Counted from the stretch's first letter, positions 40,320-51,491 are shown. The stretch is DNA of 64,000 bases from Flaccisagitta enflata (GCA_965153355.1 OZ231126.1:42408001-42472000); one strand, 5' to 3'. Notes: generated by a model not told the origin, from the letters alone. Numbers and translations: made by a program.

Positions 40320-40890
40320 CCCGGGACTTTTCTTTGTTATTCCCGGGAATTCCCGGGAATTTTTTGGTAATTTCTCCTAATTCCTGGGAATTTATATGAA
40401 TTTTTCATGTGATCTTGTTGATTCCTGGCACATTCCAGCTTACTGCTTTTTGTTTTTTACATGTTCCTGCTTATTCCTACTTGTTTTGGGGAATGAACAG
40501 GAACATGTATGAAACATGCAGGAATTAGCAGGAACATATTTTAAGATCTGCATAGATTAGCAGGAACATGTATGAAACAAAAGGGAATAAGCAGGAACAT
40601 GCATAAAATATGCAGGAATTAATGAGAACATGTATAAAACATTCGGGAATTAGCAGGAACATTCACAAGAAATACATGAATCAACAGGAACATGTATGAA
40701 ATATGTAGAAATTAGCAGGAACATGCATGAAACAAGCAGAAATGAACAGGAACATGCATGAAACAGTCAGGAATTAGCAGTAACATGCTTGAAACAACCA
40801 GGAATTAGCAGGAACATGCATCAAACAAGCAGGAATTAGCAGGAACATGCATAAAACATACAGGAATTAGCAGGAACATTCAAAGTATTG
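40320..40890 (+). repeat. GCAGGAACATG minisatellite
   Basis: After a CCCGGGAATTCCCGGGAATT block, an imperfect tandem of about 30-35 bp (GCAGGAACATGCATGAAACA followed by AGCAGGAATTA) runs from about 40495 to 40880 with about eleven copies. AATACAATAC follows at 40890-40930 and reappears reversed at 41490-41600. Confidence 0.75.
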
Positions 40891-42016
40891 GGCCAATACA
40901 ATACAATACCAATACAATACAATATCTTAAAGAATTGTACCCAATACGTAACAATATTTTAATTCACATAATAAAAGATCTTTGTTGAATCTGAAATAAA
41001 TAGTTGAAGCTTCAACTCATTTTTTATATGCTTGATCAAAAAAATTTTTTTGAATATTTCTTTTAACTTTCATATATCTATCAATATTTTTTTTCATAAA
41101 TCTCTTATCTTTGCTTCTTTAGGTAAGTCTCCTTGTCTGTGTTTGTCCCTGTGTGTGTGTGTGTGTGTGTCTCTCTCTCTCTCTCTCTTTTTCTTTCTCC
41201 CTTTATCTCCGTCTTTATCTCTATCTATCTGTCTATCTGTCTCTCTCTCTTTCTCTTTTTCTCTCTCTCTCTCTCTCCCCTTGAATGTAATGACCCAGGA
41301 TTAGATCTGAGGGAAAATCGATCTTTCCTCCTCTTCATCTTTCAGACCTCATCCTCTTCTTTTTCACTTTTTTTCTGCACTTCCTAAAAAATCGATCTCT
41401 CCTCATCCTACTCATCTACCTTACCTTATCCTCTTTTATTTTTCACCTGTCTGTTTGACCTTCCTAAAAATTTTACTATTTTCTCAAAAAAAATTATTGT
41501 ATTGTATTGTATTGGGAAAATAACAATAACCATAATAAATATTGGGTAAACCCAATACTTACAAGTATTGTAAATACAATACAATACCCAATACGAATCG
41601 CCCGGCCTTGCCCCCAACAGCCCAAACGGATCATCATAAAGACTTGAAATTTGGCATGTACTCTCATCTTAGACCTAATCGTGAGGACATCGAGGCGATT
41701 TTTGATAAGTTGCTCCAAAGTAGATTTATGGGGCAGGGGTGGGGGTACCCCTGGGGGGCAAAAATGTCAAAAAACATTTCTTGGATTTTTTTCATTTTTT
41801 CGACTTGGTTACTTGTTTCAGCGTCTTTAGCACCAGAATAAAGCATTATTTTGTTTTTTCCTTCATTAGAATGCAATATCAGGCTATTTAAAACTTGATA
41901 AGACACATTTCCAGGTTTTTGGCAAATTTCAAAGCCTGAAAATCAGGCGTTAAGCATAGCAAGTCCGGAACTCATCTGCTGCCTCCAGAAACAGTGCATT
42001 AGCTCTTTTTCTTTAT

Positions 42017-42196
42017 ACAATACCATTTCCACGCAACTCCATAATCAATAAGAGGCTTTGTCTGTCCGTCGGTCTGTCTGCCCATTGGTCCGTGAGGACG
42101 AGTCAAAAAATGGAAAAACGAGTGTTTTGGATGGTTCCGTGCATGTAGGGAAAGTGGGGTGGGGGTTGGACACCCCTGCCTACCCGTCCGCAACAA
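42017..42196 (+). mobile_element. HINE-like element, 5'-truncated
   Basis: It contains CACGCAACTCCATAAT, AAGAGGCTTTGTCTGTCCGT, CCTACCCGTCCGCAAC and then diverges. The typical 3' hairpin is replaced by GTGACCAGTGTCAGCGG, which resembles the tail of the minisatellite-cored family. Confidence 0.45.
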
Positions 42197-42342
42197 TATT
42201 GTGACCAGTGTCAGCGGTTATCCCATCATTAGCACCAAACAATTCAAGCGGCTCGCCAACTGATGAATAAAAAAAAATGACCATTTGCCTCACCCAAATG
42301 TAAGAACGAGTTACGATTTCAGTCTAATAGTCGCATTTGGTC

Positions 42343-42530
42343 AAACAAGGCTGGATATAGGATACACAGCTACTGCAGTCACGTGCGGGTAAGCAAGGGC
42401 TATATTTGAGGTTATTACCGATTTGGGCCGGAGCAGTGGGACCAAAGACTGTAGACACAAAAGAAGTGTGATGGATTGACGGAGCGACGGTCTTAGTAGG
42501 GTGAAGTCGCGTAGCATGCAAACTAAAATT
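42343..42530 (-). mobile_element. HINE-like element, degenerate
   Basis: Read on the minus strand: TTTTAGTTTGCATGCTACGC, then a degenerate core, CCCGCACGTGACTGCAG and GTGTATCCTATATCCAGCC with TTGTT. The GTGTATCC part is duplicated (ATCCTATATCC). Confidence 0.5.
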
Positions 42531-42788
42531 GCTCCATCGTTCTTAAGAGAACTTGATACGCTGTCACCCTAAAAAGTTGTCACCCTGACCAGGGCCTGAT
42601 AAGTTGTTACCCCGCTGATATAAGATAGTCAAAACCAAAAGCTGATGGCAAAACCATTTTCATTTTTTACTGTTTTTCCTTCATCAAAATTAAAGATAGT
42701 TACATCTTAAGAATGCAATCGAAGGTTAACTTCAGCCCTCTGGTTGAGGCACTGCCCCTGCCCCAGAACCGAAATTAAAGTTGCCATC

Positions 42789-42789
<1 letters not shown>

Positions 42790-42862
<73 letters not shown>
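42790..42862 (+). repeat. (GA)n microsatellite
   Basis: Pure GA run, directly followed by GGAGAGATCGACAGG. Confidence 0.9.
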
Positions 42863-42869
<7 letters not shown>

Positions 42870-43329
42870 TCGACAGGTTTTGTTGCCTGCAACGCGTTTT
42901 GTCGGGATGCTAAATCTACAATTTTCTTCCCCATAATGCAATAAAACAGTTGTTTTATGTAAAAATAGTGTTAAATATTGTTAAACTAATCAGGATTTAT
43001 GATTTGGTCATGCCAAAAGTCATGTTTTCTTGTTTTTGTTTTTGTTTTTGTTTTTTTTTTAAGGCGCGTCCTCGCTTTTCTATAAGAGGTCATGTTTGTT
43101 TGTCGTCGGTTGGTTGGTTTGTATAGTTCGTTCGGTCACTCAAATGTTTGAGATGTGCAAAACGGCCGATTCTGACGTCTTTTTTTATTCATTCATTCAT
43201 TCATTCATTTTTACATAACATGCTGTGACTTGGCCTTGCCTCTCCCACCTTCCTTTTCATTACATACAGGTCGGATTGTTGTATCACTGTGTTTGTTTCC
43301 CCATGACTTTAATCTTATGCTTTCATTGC

Positions 43330-43852
43330 AGGCGTGTATTAAGTTGAGCAGCATTTGATTTCTTCTCTCCCCCCCCCCCCTTTGGCGCTTTTTATTCCGT
43401 TACCCTCGGTTGGTCATAGTAAAACTTGAATCAAAATAGTATCAAATTTAGTAATCTTATATCAACTTTTGGTACTACCAAGAGAGTTATATCTTCAAAA
43501 AATTTTCTTTTTAGTCGCTGGCTATGCGACTCTATAGTAGGGTGTGTCCATTGGTAGGAAGGTCTGAAGGTGACGCGAAGTTTGAGATGGCGCAAAATAG
43601 GTTGAAATAGCCACATTGGGTTGAAATAGCCATATTGCAGCCCCAACCTGTCCCATACTGCCTCTGCCCACCCACATTACTACCACTGCCCACCACCAAG
43701 CACCAGCGATACACGACCATTGGTCGTGTATCTGGCCTGTTTTTAGCTATTGAACTTTTTACTCCATTTCCAAACCCTTTGATTTTACTCCCCATCTCTC
43801 CCACGGGGGGGTGGGGGGGGGGGAAAGATACTCAACAGTATACACGTCTGTT
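43330..43852 (+). mobile_element. MITE-like GTTGAGT repeat with a nested HINE-like element
   Basis: The ends CAGGCGTGTATTAAGTTGAG and, reversed, CAGACGTGTATACTGTTGAG match the 22076-22400 copy, with C-rich tracts inside. A HINE-like element of the GTCGCTGGC subtype (43508-43744, TTTTTAGTCGCTGGC ... CACCAGCGATAC ... TCTGGCCTG) is inserted in its middle. The interrupted blocks TACCAAGAGAGTTATATC and TTTGATTTTACTCCCC match the uninterrupted sequence of the other copy. Confidence 0.6.
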
Positions 43853-43906
43853 TCATTGTAAGAAATCTTTTATCTTTTAATCGATGGATACAATTGCGTT
43901 TGCTGT

Positions 43907-44513
43907 TTAACACATGTGCAAAAATTAGGCGGAAAAGGATTGTTTGAGTACAGATTAAGTGTAACAACTGCTGTCAAAACCCATAAAACCCCCTCACATG
44001 AAATAATGTGCCTTATTTTATGAATTTGGAAGATTGGGCACGGCTTTAATGTCCTACGAACCTTGTTTTATTGTGATTTCCCAGTAAATCCTCCAGGGCA
44101 ACAATTTCAGAAATGAATTTTCTCTTCATTTTATTCAACTGCATATTGTTCAGATTGAACATTTTATGGGGCAAATGCGCACTTCTTGAGTCAGTTAACT
44201 TTTTGATACTCTACCCTACAAATATCTGAAAAATTTGCTCTTCTTTTTCCTCGCAGGGTGCTATAAATGCCTTGTAATGATGAGCAACTTTTGGAAGCAT
44301 AAACATGGGAAAAATCGGCAACGTTTTGATATTGCAATCATAACATAAGGGTTGAATTAGGCATCATATGAATTAAGTCGAAATCAAATCTTACTACAAC
44401 CCAAAAATACTACCAAATAGCTATCTTCACTCCAAATTTCATGTTACTGGAGCTTTTCTTATTATGGAAACTACATCTTTACATTTTCCGCCTAATTTTT
44501 GCACATGTGTTAA
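43907..44513 (+). mobile_element. 607-bp MITE
   Basis: Inverted ends of about 30 bp start TTTAACACATGTGCAAAAAT and include AGGCGGAAAA. No transposase was found. A clear target duplication cannot be assigned because the flanks are A/T runs. Confidence 0.6.
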
Positions 44514-44885
44514 AAAAAACTCTTGCTTTAGTTGGAATTTGGTCGGTCGATGGCCTAGTCAAATTGACACAAATTGAAATTCTTTGTAAGTCTCGGTTTT
44601 GACATTGTCCCTCCTAGAGAGCATTAATTATGATTACAATGAGTAAGTTGGGTTAAAATGAGTTTTCCTAGTACCTAAGACACTAATCTAAGCTGCTAAG
44701 TCGAAAAAATGAAAAAAATCGGAAACAAAATTTTTTTGACATTTTTGCCCCCCAGGGGTACCCCCACCCCTGCCCCATAAATCTGCTCTGGGGCAACTTA
44801 TCAAAAATCGCCTCGATGGCCCCACGATTAAGCCTAAGATAAGTGCCCATGCCAAATTTCAAGTCTTTATGATGATCCGTTTGGA

Positions 44886-45732
44886 AGGTGACAAAGCATT
44901 TACAAATCTGTCCGAATTCATTTGCTTACTGACTGAAGGAGAATACACTATAAAATATATAAAGCCTCTTGAAATAGTGTAAAATTACCACAAAGCGCAG
45001 GGAGGTTGAAATCCATGCCCTTTAAATGATTATTGACATCAGATGTAGCATTTTTTCGCTCATAAACATGAAAAATCAACAAAAAATGCCAAAAATGCTC
45101 GATCGGGGCCCTTAAAATGGCTTTTGAGTCACTCAAACTTAATTTTGTACCATTTTTTTTCTCAGATTTGGGCTTCTCACTTCCAAAAGTGGTATTTTAC
45201 AGCAGGGACCGCTCGTTTTTCCCCCTCAAGACACAACCAATCCAAAAAAATCACGAAAAACACCAAAAATGCTCGTTCGGGGCCCTTCAGACAGCCGATG
45301 GGGATCGAAATATTGTTCTGAGCCCATTTTTGACGATCTGAGTGAATTCCCCACCCCAAAATTGGTCTAGTACGGAATGGACGGTAAGAGATCATGATTT
45401 TTGCATGATCCTGAGAGCTGTTAACGACGGCGGGGTGCTTGATAGCTACAACCTTCAACACGCATGTGTGGTGCCGCTGACTTTTTTTGGCGACAGCCGA
45501 GTGTCATAAGATCGTTCGTGATGGGAAATCGGACGCGCCCGAAGAACAATCAAAACTGAGCTCAACTGAACGTCTATTGCCGAACGTTGTTTCCATTCGG
45601 TTTTACCTTAGTCAAGCAATTATTTTACCGTTGTCTCTAATTAAGAAGCATTATTGAGTGTTAGTTATCTGCTGAACTATACCTTATATTGGCATATTGC
45701 ACCAGATTCCGTCTAGGGACTAATTTGTTAGA
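44886..45732. other. upstream region of the mtSSB gene; tandem duplication
   Basis: A block with CCAAAAATGCTCG, CGGGGCCCTT (45085-45120) is repeated at 45265-45295. Unique sequence with several GACG/CGG dinucleotides at 45430-45600 probably holds the mtSSB promoter; no motif can be pinned down. Confidence 0.35.
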
Positions 45733-47281
45733 ATGATCTCCATCACGCAAAGACTCTTAAACGCTGGACGCAGTGTTGCTCACTCATCTTCGCAGACATT
45801 CGTTCGCGGTTTTGCAGCTTCGACACCCGCTCAAAATCAGAGGTCGGTTGTAGTAATTGACGTGAATGTTTATGAACGGGTGGGGGCTTTTAAAGAGTTT
45901 GCAATTGCGGAATGCGTTTAAAAGGGAAAAAAGATAAAGCATAACGTTTTATTACTGCAGTACAATGTAATACTTTTTCATTTCCAAAAGTACCATTGAG
46001 GAAGAATCAAAGAATGTGGGGCTGAAAGAATCAAAGGCGACACAATTGTATACACCCCTGCGTATCTTTAAGCTCTAAAGCAGACATGACCTTGGCTCCT
46101 TTTGGTTGCAGCTTCGATCTTGACGAACTGGAGGTAGAAGACCGGCCACAAAGAAGCAAAACGAGAGAGAAGTTCGTCAACAATATTACCCTCTACGGGA
46201 CGGTCGGCAGAAAACCGGAAGAATATGGCCTCGAAGGTATCGTTCATGTTACCACATATACTTGTTGAAAATTGAATGTCCTATCCTGCCTGTCGCCCGC
46301 CTGCCTGCCTGTCGCCTGCAGTCGATGGAAGTTTCATCTCTTGTCAAACAAAATATAAGCGCCCTAAATTACTCTATTCAGGGAAAGAAGTGACGATTTT
46401 CCCTTTGCTCACGAAGAGCTATTACGGTCAGCCGGGAGACAAAAAGGAGGAAAAGAATTGGCATAAGGTGGGTGAACGACTGAATGTTGAGTTGAGGCGT
46501 CGTTCAAAACATGGAAATTGGTAATCCGGATAGTCTAATCCTCCTTCAATGTAAGTCATGGTTTGATTCCCGACCATCTGTATCGCAGATCATGCTAACA
46601 AGGGCCAGCGGAGGCTCGAGAGAATGGGCTTTGAACAATCTGGAGCCCGGGGACAAAGTTTTGGTGAGTTGCAATTGTTGAATTTTAAATATATATCTAT
46701 TGAAACAAGGCCAGATACACGGGCCAAGACGGTGCACCTGGCGTTATTAATTCTTAGACTTATCCGTAGCTCTATGCCCCTAGCTCTATCCCAGACCTAT
46801 CCCTAGAACTATTGAACCTATTTCTAGCTCTATCAGACCCATACTTAGCTCAATCAGACCCATTCCAAGCTCAATTAGACCTATCCCTAGCAATATCTGA
46901 CCCATCCCTAGCTGTATCCAATCTATCCCGAGCTCTAGCAGACCTATCCACAGCTGATTAGGATAATGACTGAAATGACGAGAAACATGAATGAGGAGTT
47001 TTTACGTGATTTCAAACATTTTCTGCGATTTTCACTCAAGCGTGACAGACAGACGGACAGAGCCTCGTATAGAGGTGCCATGGCGCACCTAAAAACTTTG
47101 ATTATGAATTCACGATTATGCGAATGGACGTAAACTCTTATCTCTCCTCAACTTGTCTTGATTTTAGGTTACTGGTTCGATATTTTACAAGCGGGTTGAC
47201 CCTCAAAATCGCGATCTCGGGAAGATGACGACGATCGTGGCCGAAAACACCATTTTAGCGGAAAAAAAATTCGTTTCATGA
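45733..47281 (+). CDS. SSBP1: mitochondrial single-stranded DNA-binding protein (169 aa, five exons)
   Basis: Binds single-stranded mtDNA in the replisome. Exons 45733-45842, 46112-46236, 46382-46467, 46589-46663, 47168-47281 (TGA) sum to 510 bp with matching phases. The N terminus (MISITQRLLNAGRSVAHSS, basic/Ser-rich, no acid) is a mitochondrial presequence. The OB-fold follows: VNNITLYGTVGRKPE (first strands), GKEVTIFPLLTKSYY, KNWHKV (the W-H of the family), REWALNNLEPGDKV and VTGSIFYKRVDPQNRD, TTIVAENTILAEKKF at the end. Length is typical. For exon 3 I chose the acceptor at 46381 over an in-phase one at 46321 because it joins GLEG to KEVTIF as in the family. A HINE-like copy fills intron 4. 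The gene is 211 bp upstream of the next one on the same strand. Confidence 0.88.
46704..47095 (-). mobile_element. HINE-like element, GGTGCGCC subtype
   Basis: In mtSSB intron 4. On the minus strand: TTTTTAGGTGCGCCATGGCA, CCTCTATACGAGGCTCTGTC, a short GTCCGTCTG core, a CTAGGGATAGGTC-type tandem (about 46755-46960), and the end GGTGCACCGTCTTGG with CCCGTGTATCTGGCCTTGTT. It shows a new arm sequence and a different internal tandem from other copies. Confidence 0.6.
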
Positions 47282-47455
47282 TGGACGTGGACTGGAATCT
47301 GCGATGTTGCGGAGAAAGTGACTCATTTGTTACGAAACGCGATCCTTTCGTGATACAAAACAATCTGCATGACCGATATTAGTCACCAGTGATTTGAGTT
47401 GTCTTAGTTTTCAAAGTGTTGAATCCTTCGTTTTCATTATGTCAGGTTACTATTT

Positions 47456-47461
47456 AATAAA
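47456..47461 (+). promoter_or_regulatory. candidate polyadenylation signal AATAAA
   Basis: The only AATAAA after the mtSSB stop in the 211-bp spacer, 37 bp before the HMGXB4 start. If used, the mtSSB transcript would end at or inside the HMGXB4 5' end. Confidence 0.4.
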
Positions 47462-47492
47462 ACACCCCCATCAACCCTTAAAAACTCGAACC

Positions 47493-49757
47493 ATGGAGGA
47501 CGCCGAGGTACAATCTCGAGGCGCGGGGAGGGTGAGGAAGAAATCTCAGAAATTGTTGGAAATGGAGGATTTCGCCAGCGCCTGGAAACAACAACAACAA
47601 CACCAACAACAAAATTCGGCCAAGATGACGTCACCGAGAAAGAAGAGCTCTTCTGGGAACCACAAAACTCTAAGCGTGGGTAGCGAAGGTGGGAAACATA
47701 TCAACTGTGGTAGTGTCGGTGGTGGTGGAGCGAATGGCGCGGAGCAACTTAAACGAGACAAATCCGTGCCAAAAGCGAGGGACGAGGATTGCGACTGGAA
47801 AAGCAACGATGGGAATATCGATGGAACTCCCGCCAATCCCAAAATAATCCCTCAGCCCGCCTCCAGAACTGGATCGATTTCCAAAGACGAAGCGTCCGAT
47901 GTCCCGAAATCTATCGTCGTTACGAAGCCTCTCGTTGTAACCAAGCCCGACGCGTCCTCCCGGCCGGAAACGCTCGTCGTTAAAAACACTTCCACATTGT
48001 CCTCCGACCGAGTGGAAACCGGAAGCAAGAGACCGGCGGATCGCGTGGTTGTTATCGGGGGCGTCAGCGAAGAGACGCCGAAGAAGAAACCGAAATCAAC
48101 GACTTCGGCATCGACGACGCCTTTCCACAGCGGCAACGGTGGCGCTCCCAAATCCATCATGAAAACCAAGGAAAGTGGTTCCAGCTCGATACGAACTCCT
48201 TCGACGCCTGGTTTGTCAACCAGTCACGTGACGCAGCGTCAACCGCCGCCTACGCCGCCGCTCATCGCCACCACCAAAAAAATGCAAATCAATTTCGAAG
48301 AGGAACTTCTCAAAGCGGATTTGGCGCTGCGAAAACAGAAACCCGTCAAAAAAGTCAAACCTAATTCAACGAATAAGGAAACAGTCGCTTCCGCTTCCGC
48401 TTCTTCCTCCTCTCCATCTCAATCCAAATCGGAATCTATGCCGACTATTGTTCCATCATCTTCGGCATTCGCCGCTTTGGAAGCGTCGCTGAAAAGCGGC
48501 GACGATCGAAGCCGCGGCGGTGGCGGTGGCGGTGGTGACTGCGGCGGCGGCAGCGGCGGAGGCAGCGGCGAATCTGACTCTTCAAAAAGCGTTTCCTTCA
48601 AGGAGGGAAAGAAAGGCGGCAAAGTGGAAAAATCGCCGAAAAAGGAGAAACGAAAGAGGGAGAAAAAACACGATGACCGAGAGGCGCGTGAGCGTAAACA
48701 TGAAAAGCTCCAAGACTCGAATAATGAAATAGCATCGGAGCGACTTCTCGGTAACGATACGCGTGAGAAACCCAAAGACGGTCTCGGTTCTGGGGACGCC
48801 GACAAGCAAGGATACGTCCTGTTCTGCAAAACGGCTCGACGGGAAGTGAGGAAAGATTTCCCGTCTATCAGCTTCGCCGACATCACGCAGGTCGCCGTCG
48901 AAAGATGGAACGCTTTGTCCGCCAAAGACAAAATGAACTGGAGCCGTAAAGCCGCCAAACACGCGCTGGCCGTTAAGGCTGGAAATGCCGGATCGGGGAT
49001 GTCTAAATCGTTGGTGTCTGCGTCGAGCGCGAAGAACTCAGTCAGTATCAAAAAGACCTTTAACGTGACAAAACCCATTAGTCCTTCAAAACGCGTTAAC
49101 ACTGAGAAATCGGCGAAGCAGCAGAAACCACCACAACGTCAGCAAATAGACTCCGCCAAGGAGGAACAACAACAACAACGACAACGACAACAACAACCAC
49201 AGCACGCACAGCCTCATCAACGACGAGATCAACGGCAATCGCATTTAGAATTGAAACCCGACCTCGGTTCTCATCAGCCGGTAACTTCTTCGATAAAGCC
49301 CTCCATTCCCTCTCCGATCTCTTCCCCCAATCCTTCTACCTCCCATCCAGTAGCTCGTCCCGTCTTGCCCTCGCCTCCTCCCGCTCCTCCTCCGGATCCC
49401 TCTCAATTCGTTCCTCCTCCAGACGTCGATTATTCTTCGATTCCATCTCCATCTCCAGCGTCTACTGCCACGTGTTCCACATCCGCTCCATGTCCGTCTA
49501 CCAGCTTAGACTCGGCCGCCAATTTGAAGCTGTTGGGCGAATCTTTGACGGTGATCGGTACTCGGCTGACGGCCACTACGACGCCCCTCGCCGTTCAGGG
49601 CGGCTTGTCCGTGCTCATGGACTCGTTGCTCTGCGCCACCGCGCCTCTGACGGCGCTCTTGACTTCCGAGATACCAGAGTTGAAAGACGACGAGGAAACG
49701 CGCAACTTGCAAGCGCAAATTATGGAAAATGCGGCCTATCTTATGCCCGGAATGTGA
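47493..49757 (+). CDS. HMGXB4: HMGXB4 (HMG2L1) homologue, HMG-box protein, 754 aa, single exon
   Basis: Nuclear HMG-box protein; the vertebrate homologue is linked to Wnt and chromatin regulation. The N terminus has the family's basic block (GRVRKKSQKLLEMEDF). A long low-complexity Ser/Lys/Gly-rich region follows (Gly run at about 340-355, lysine-rich 380-410). The HMG box is at about residues 437-492 (GYVLFCKTARREV ... ITQVAVERWNALS ... KMNWSRKAAKHA). Gln- and Pro-rich linkers follow. The conserved C-terminal domain is about 678-754 (LKLLGESLTVIGTRL, GGLSVLMDSLLCA, ending AAYLMPGM), matching the vertebrate end IAYIMPGL. The ATG at 47493 has a good context (ACCATGG); upstream in-frame ATGs at 47394 and 47439 are possible, but a splice-acceptor-like TTTTCATTATGTCAG ends at 47445. 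The whole coding region lacks introns, unlike its neighbours. Confidence 0.9.
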   Translation: MEDAEVQSRGAGRVRKKSQKLLEMEDFASAWKQQQQHQQQNSAKMTSPRKKSSSGNHKTLSVGSEGGKHINCGSVGGGGANGAEQLKRDKSVPKARDEDCDWKSNDGNIDGTPANPKIIPQPASRTGSISKDEASDVPKSIVVTKPLVVTKPDASSRPETLVVKNTSTLSSDRVETGSKRPADRVVVIGGVSEETPKKKPKSTTSASTTPFHSGNGGAPKSIMKTKESGSSSIRTPSTPGLSTSHVTQRQPPPTPPLIATTKKMQINFEEELLKADLALRKQKPVKKVKPNSTNKETVASASASSSSPSQSKSESMPTIVPSSSAFAALEASLKSGDDRSRGGGGGGGDCGGGSGGGSGESDSSKSVSFKEGKKGGKVEKSPKKEKRKREKKHDDREARERKHEKLQDSNNEIASERLLGNDTREKPKDGLGSGDADKQGYVLFCKTARREVRKDFPSISFADITQVAVERWNALSAKDKMNWSRKAAKHALAVKAGNAGSGMSKSLVSASSAKNSVSIKKTFNVTKPISPSKRVNTEKSAKQQKPPQRQQIDSAKEEQQQQRQRQQQPQHAQPHQRRDQRQSHLELKPDLGSHQPVTSSIKPSIPSPISSPNPSTSHPVARPVLPSPPPAPPPDPSQFVPPPDVDYSSIPSPSPASTATCSTSAPCPSTSLDSAANLKLLGESLTVIGTRLTATTTPLAVQGGLSVLMDSLLCATAPLTALLTSEIPELKDDEETRNLQAQIMENAAYLMPGM

Positions 49758-50503
49758 AAAGGACGTAGTAGTTAGTATGAACTGAGACGGCTGGCCTGGA
49801 CGAGTGAGGGATTGTGAGGAAGTGCTGAGGATACTAGAAAGAGAAAGATTCAGAGGACAGATTGAGGGATAACGTGATTGATTATCCAAGAGGCAGTTAG
49901 CTGTTTCTAGTTTCATTCAGTATATGCTTGAAAATTGGCATTTCCTGCGTCACGAAGAACGGCGTTTGACCGGTTATATACTGAATTTAGAGTAGTATCC
50001 GCACTGCGTGCGCAAAATCTATCAATTATCAACACCCCATTCATTTATTGAATCGGCTTGAAAATTATTCACGACTTCTGTGACAGTTTTAATTTATTTT
50101 CCTACATATTCTTGAATTTCGTTTGTCGCTCCGGATCTATTCTTAGAATTAGTCATCAAGATATTTTGTCACCTTGCAATGTGGATAAGATCCCCCCTTA
50201 TTGGTCTTTTCAAATATCAAATCGACTGCCGTGTTTTACGTAGCAATTTATTGTTTCATACTACACTGATTTTTTTTTCGGAAAAGAAAAAAACTTGCAC
50301 CATCGATCATAATTCTCCATCGATACCTTCAATTTATACATTGCCTACTGTATTCCGAGATGAAATCTACACAAGCTTCTGAGTAGCGATTGGCATACAG
50401 TTGTGATCTCTGTTTACTAAACTTGATCTGTCATGTCCAACTTAGACGTTTAAAGCCGTCTGACAAAAAAAAAAAACAAAAAAACAAACAATAACAACTT
50501 TCG
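49758..50503. other. 3' flank of HMGXB4; no gene recognised
   Basis: AT-rich sequence with no convincing exon. It probably contains the HMGXB4 3' UTR and the promoter of the next first exon. Confidence 0.4.
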
Positions 50504-50718
50504 ATGTTGGATGACAAAATGTCTTCGCTGTCATCCTTCTCGCCGTCGTTGAGTCGGGAGGCCTGGGACACGATTGATCACTACTCTCAGGAACTTCGCG
50601 TGGAAGTGGACCGGTTGCTCAATTTTACTTATTATCCCGTCGCTTTAGTTTCCTCTCTCTTCTTCATATTTATTTACAAAGTCGTCTCGCCCAACATTTC
50701 CTACTCGCTGTTTCCAAG
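50504..50718 (+). CDS. first exon of a small membrane protein gene (possible TLC-domain protein)
   Basis: An open frame from ATG 50504 (or 50519, MSSLSSFSPSLS) to a donor AAG|GTAGGA at 50718, phase 2. A polar segment (EAWDTIDHYSQELRVEVDRL) is followed by one hydrophobic helix (YPVALVSSLFFIFIYKVV) and SPNISYSLFPR. The helix then SP-type segment is reminiscent of the start of TLCD4/TMEM56-like proteins; that is only a suggestion. No downstream exon was found in the window, whose next 13 kb are repeats and an indel-rich tract. Confidence 0.4.
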
Positions 50719-50819
50719 GTAGGATTGTCATGATAGGGTAAGGCTATAAATTGCGAGGGATTGATTGAGAATGGCTTTTATTTGTGGCAATAAGGGCGTG
50801 GCAGTCCTGGTTTATTTGT

Positions 50820-51180
50820 CGCCATGAATTTTAGCGCAAATTTTGCACACCGCCTCCTAGAAAGCCTCATAAAGTTTGATCAAACTGTCATCAAATGGAA
50901 TATTTGCTTGTTCGATCCCTGTCCCACCGACACCGTCTTTCTACTCTACTTTTGGGCAGCGGCCCCGAAGGGGCCGATGACTCATGCTTTTGCAATATGG
51001 GAGATTTTCTCCTCCTCCTCCTTCTCCTCCTCCTTTCTCCGTCCCCCTCAACTCCTGGACTCGAGGCTCAAATCCCAGCCTTGAATGCTCAATTACTAAC
51101 CTTGAGGCCCAAATCTCAGCCTCGAGGCCCAAGTTCCCAGCCGTCAGCCCCAAATCTTTCTGGAAACAAGAAGAAAAGTG
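50820..51180 (+). mobile_element. partial copy of the minisatellite-cored inverted-repeat family
   Basis: TTTGGGCAGCGGCCCCGAAG then GGGCCGATGACTCATGCTTT marks the family's left end (50951). A run of CCTCCTCCTTCTCC and of GAGGCCCAAATCTCAGCCTC-like units follows. The matching right end is absent. Confidence 0.5.
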
Positions 51181-51394
51181 AATAAGTCCAACGGCCGAGA
51201 CCCTATTGACTCAGAAAACATAGTATTTTGTCTGTTCGTTAGGTCATTAGTTGCAATCACTCAGGAACTCTCTGTCCCAAGCGATTGCCATACATTAATA
51301 CAATGGGTTTTTTTTTCCAAATGGTAATAAGAACGCAAAAATGGACGAAAAACAAGAATAACTACTAGAATAACGAGAATAACATGAACGAAAT

Positions 51395-51399
<5 letters not shown>

Positions 51400-51487
<88 letters not shown>
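51400..51487 (+). repeat. (GA)n microsatellite
   Basis: Pure GA run of about 44 units. Confidence 0.9.

Positions 51488-51491
<4 letters not shown>

Larger units (their letters stand above)
41626..44885. repeat. 150-bp inverted repeat pair bounding 3 kb
   Basis: 41626-41780 (starts CCAAACGGATCATCATAAAG; contains GGTGGGGGTACCCCTGGGGG) reappears reversed at 44735-44885 with about 90% identity. The 3 kb between contains HINE-like copies, a GA tract, a C-rich repeat and a MITE. This could be the ends of one long element or two insertions of a 150-bp repeat. Confidence 0.6.

Noticed and set aside
48419-49102. Minus-strand frame of 227 codons antisense to HMGXB4, and plus-strand overlaps at 48520 and 49472.
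   Set aside because: Shadows of a biased-composition coding sequence; the plus-strand main frame has clear homology end to end.
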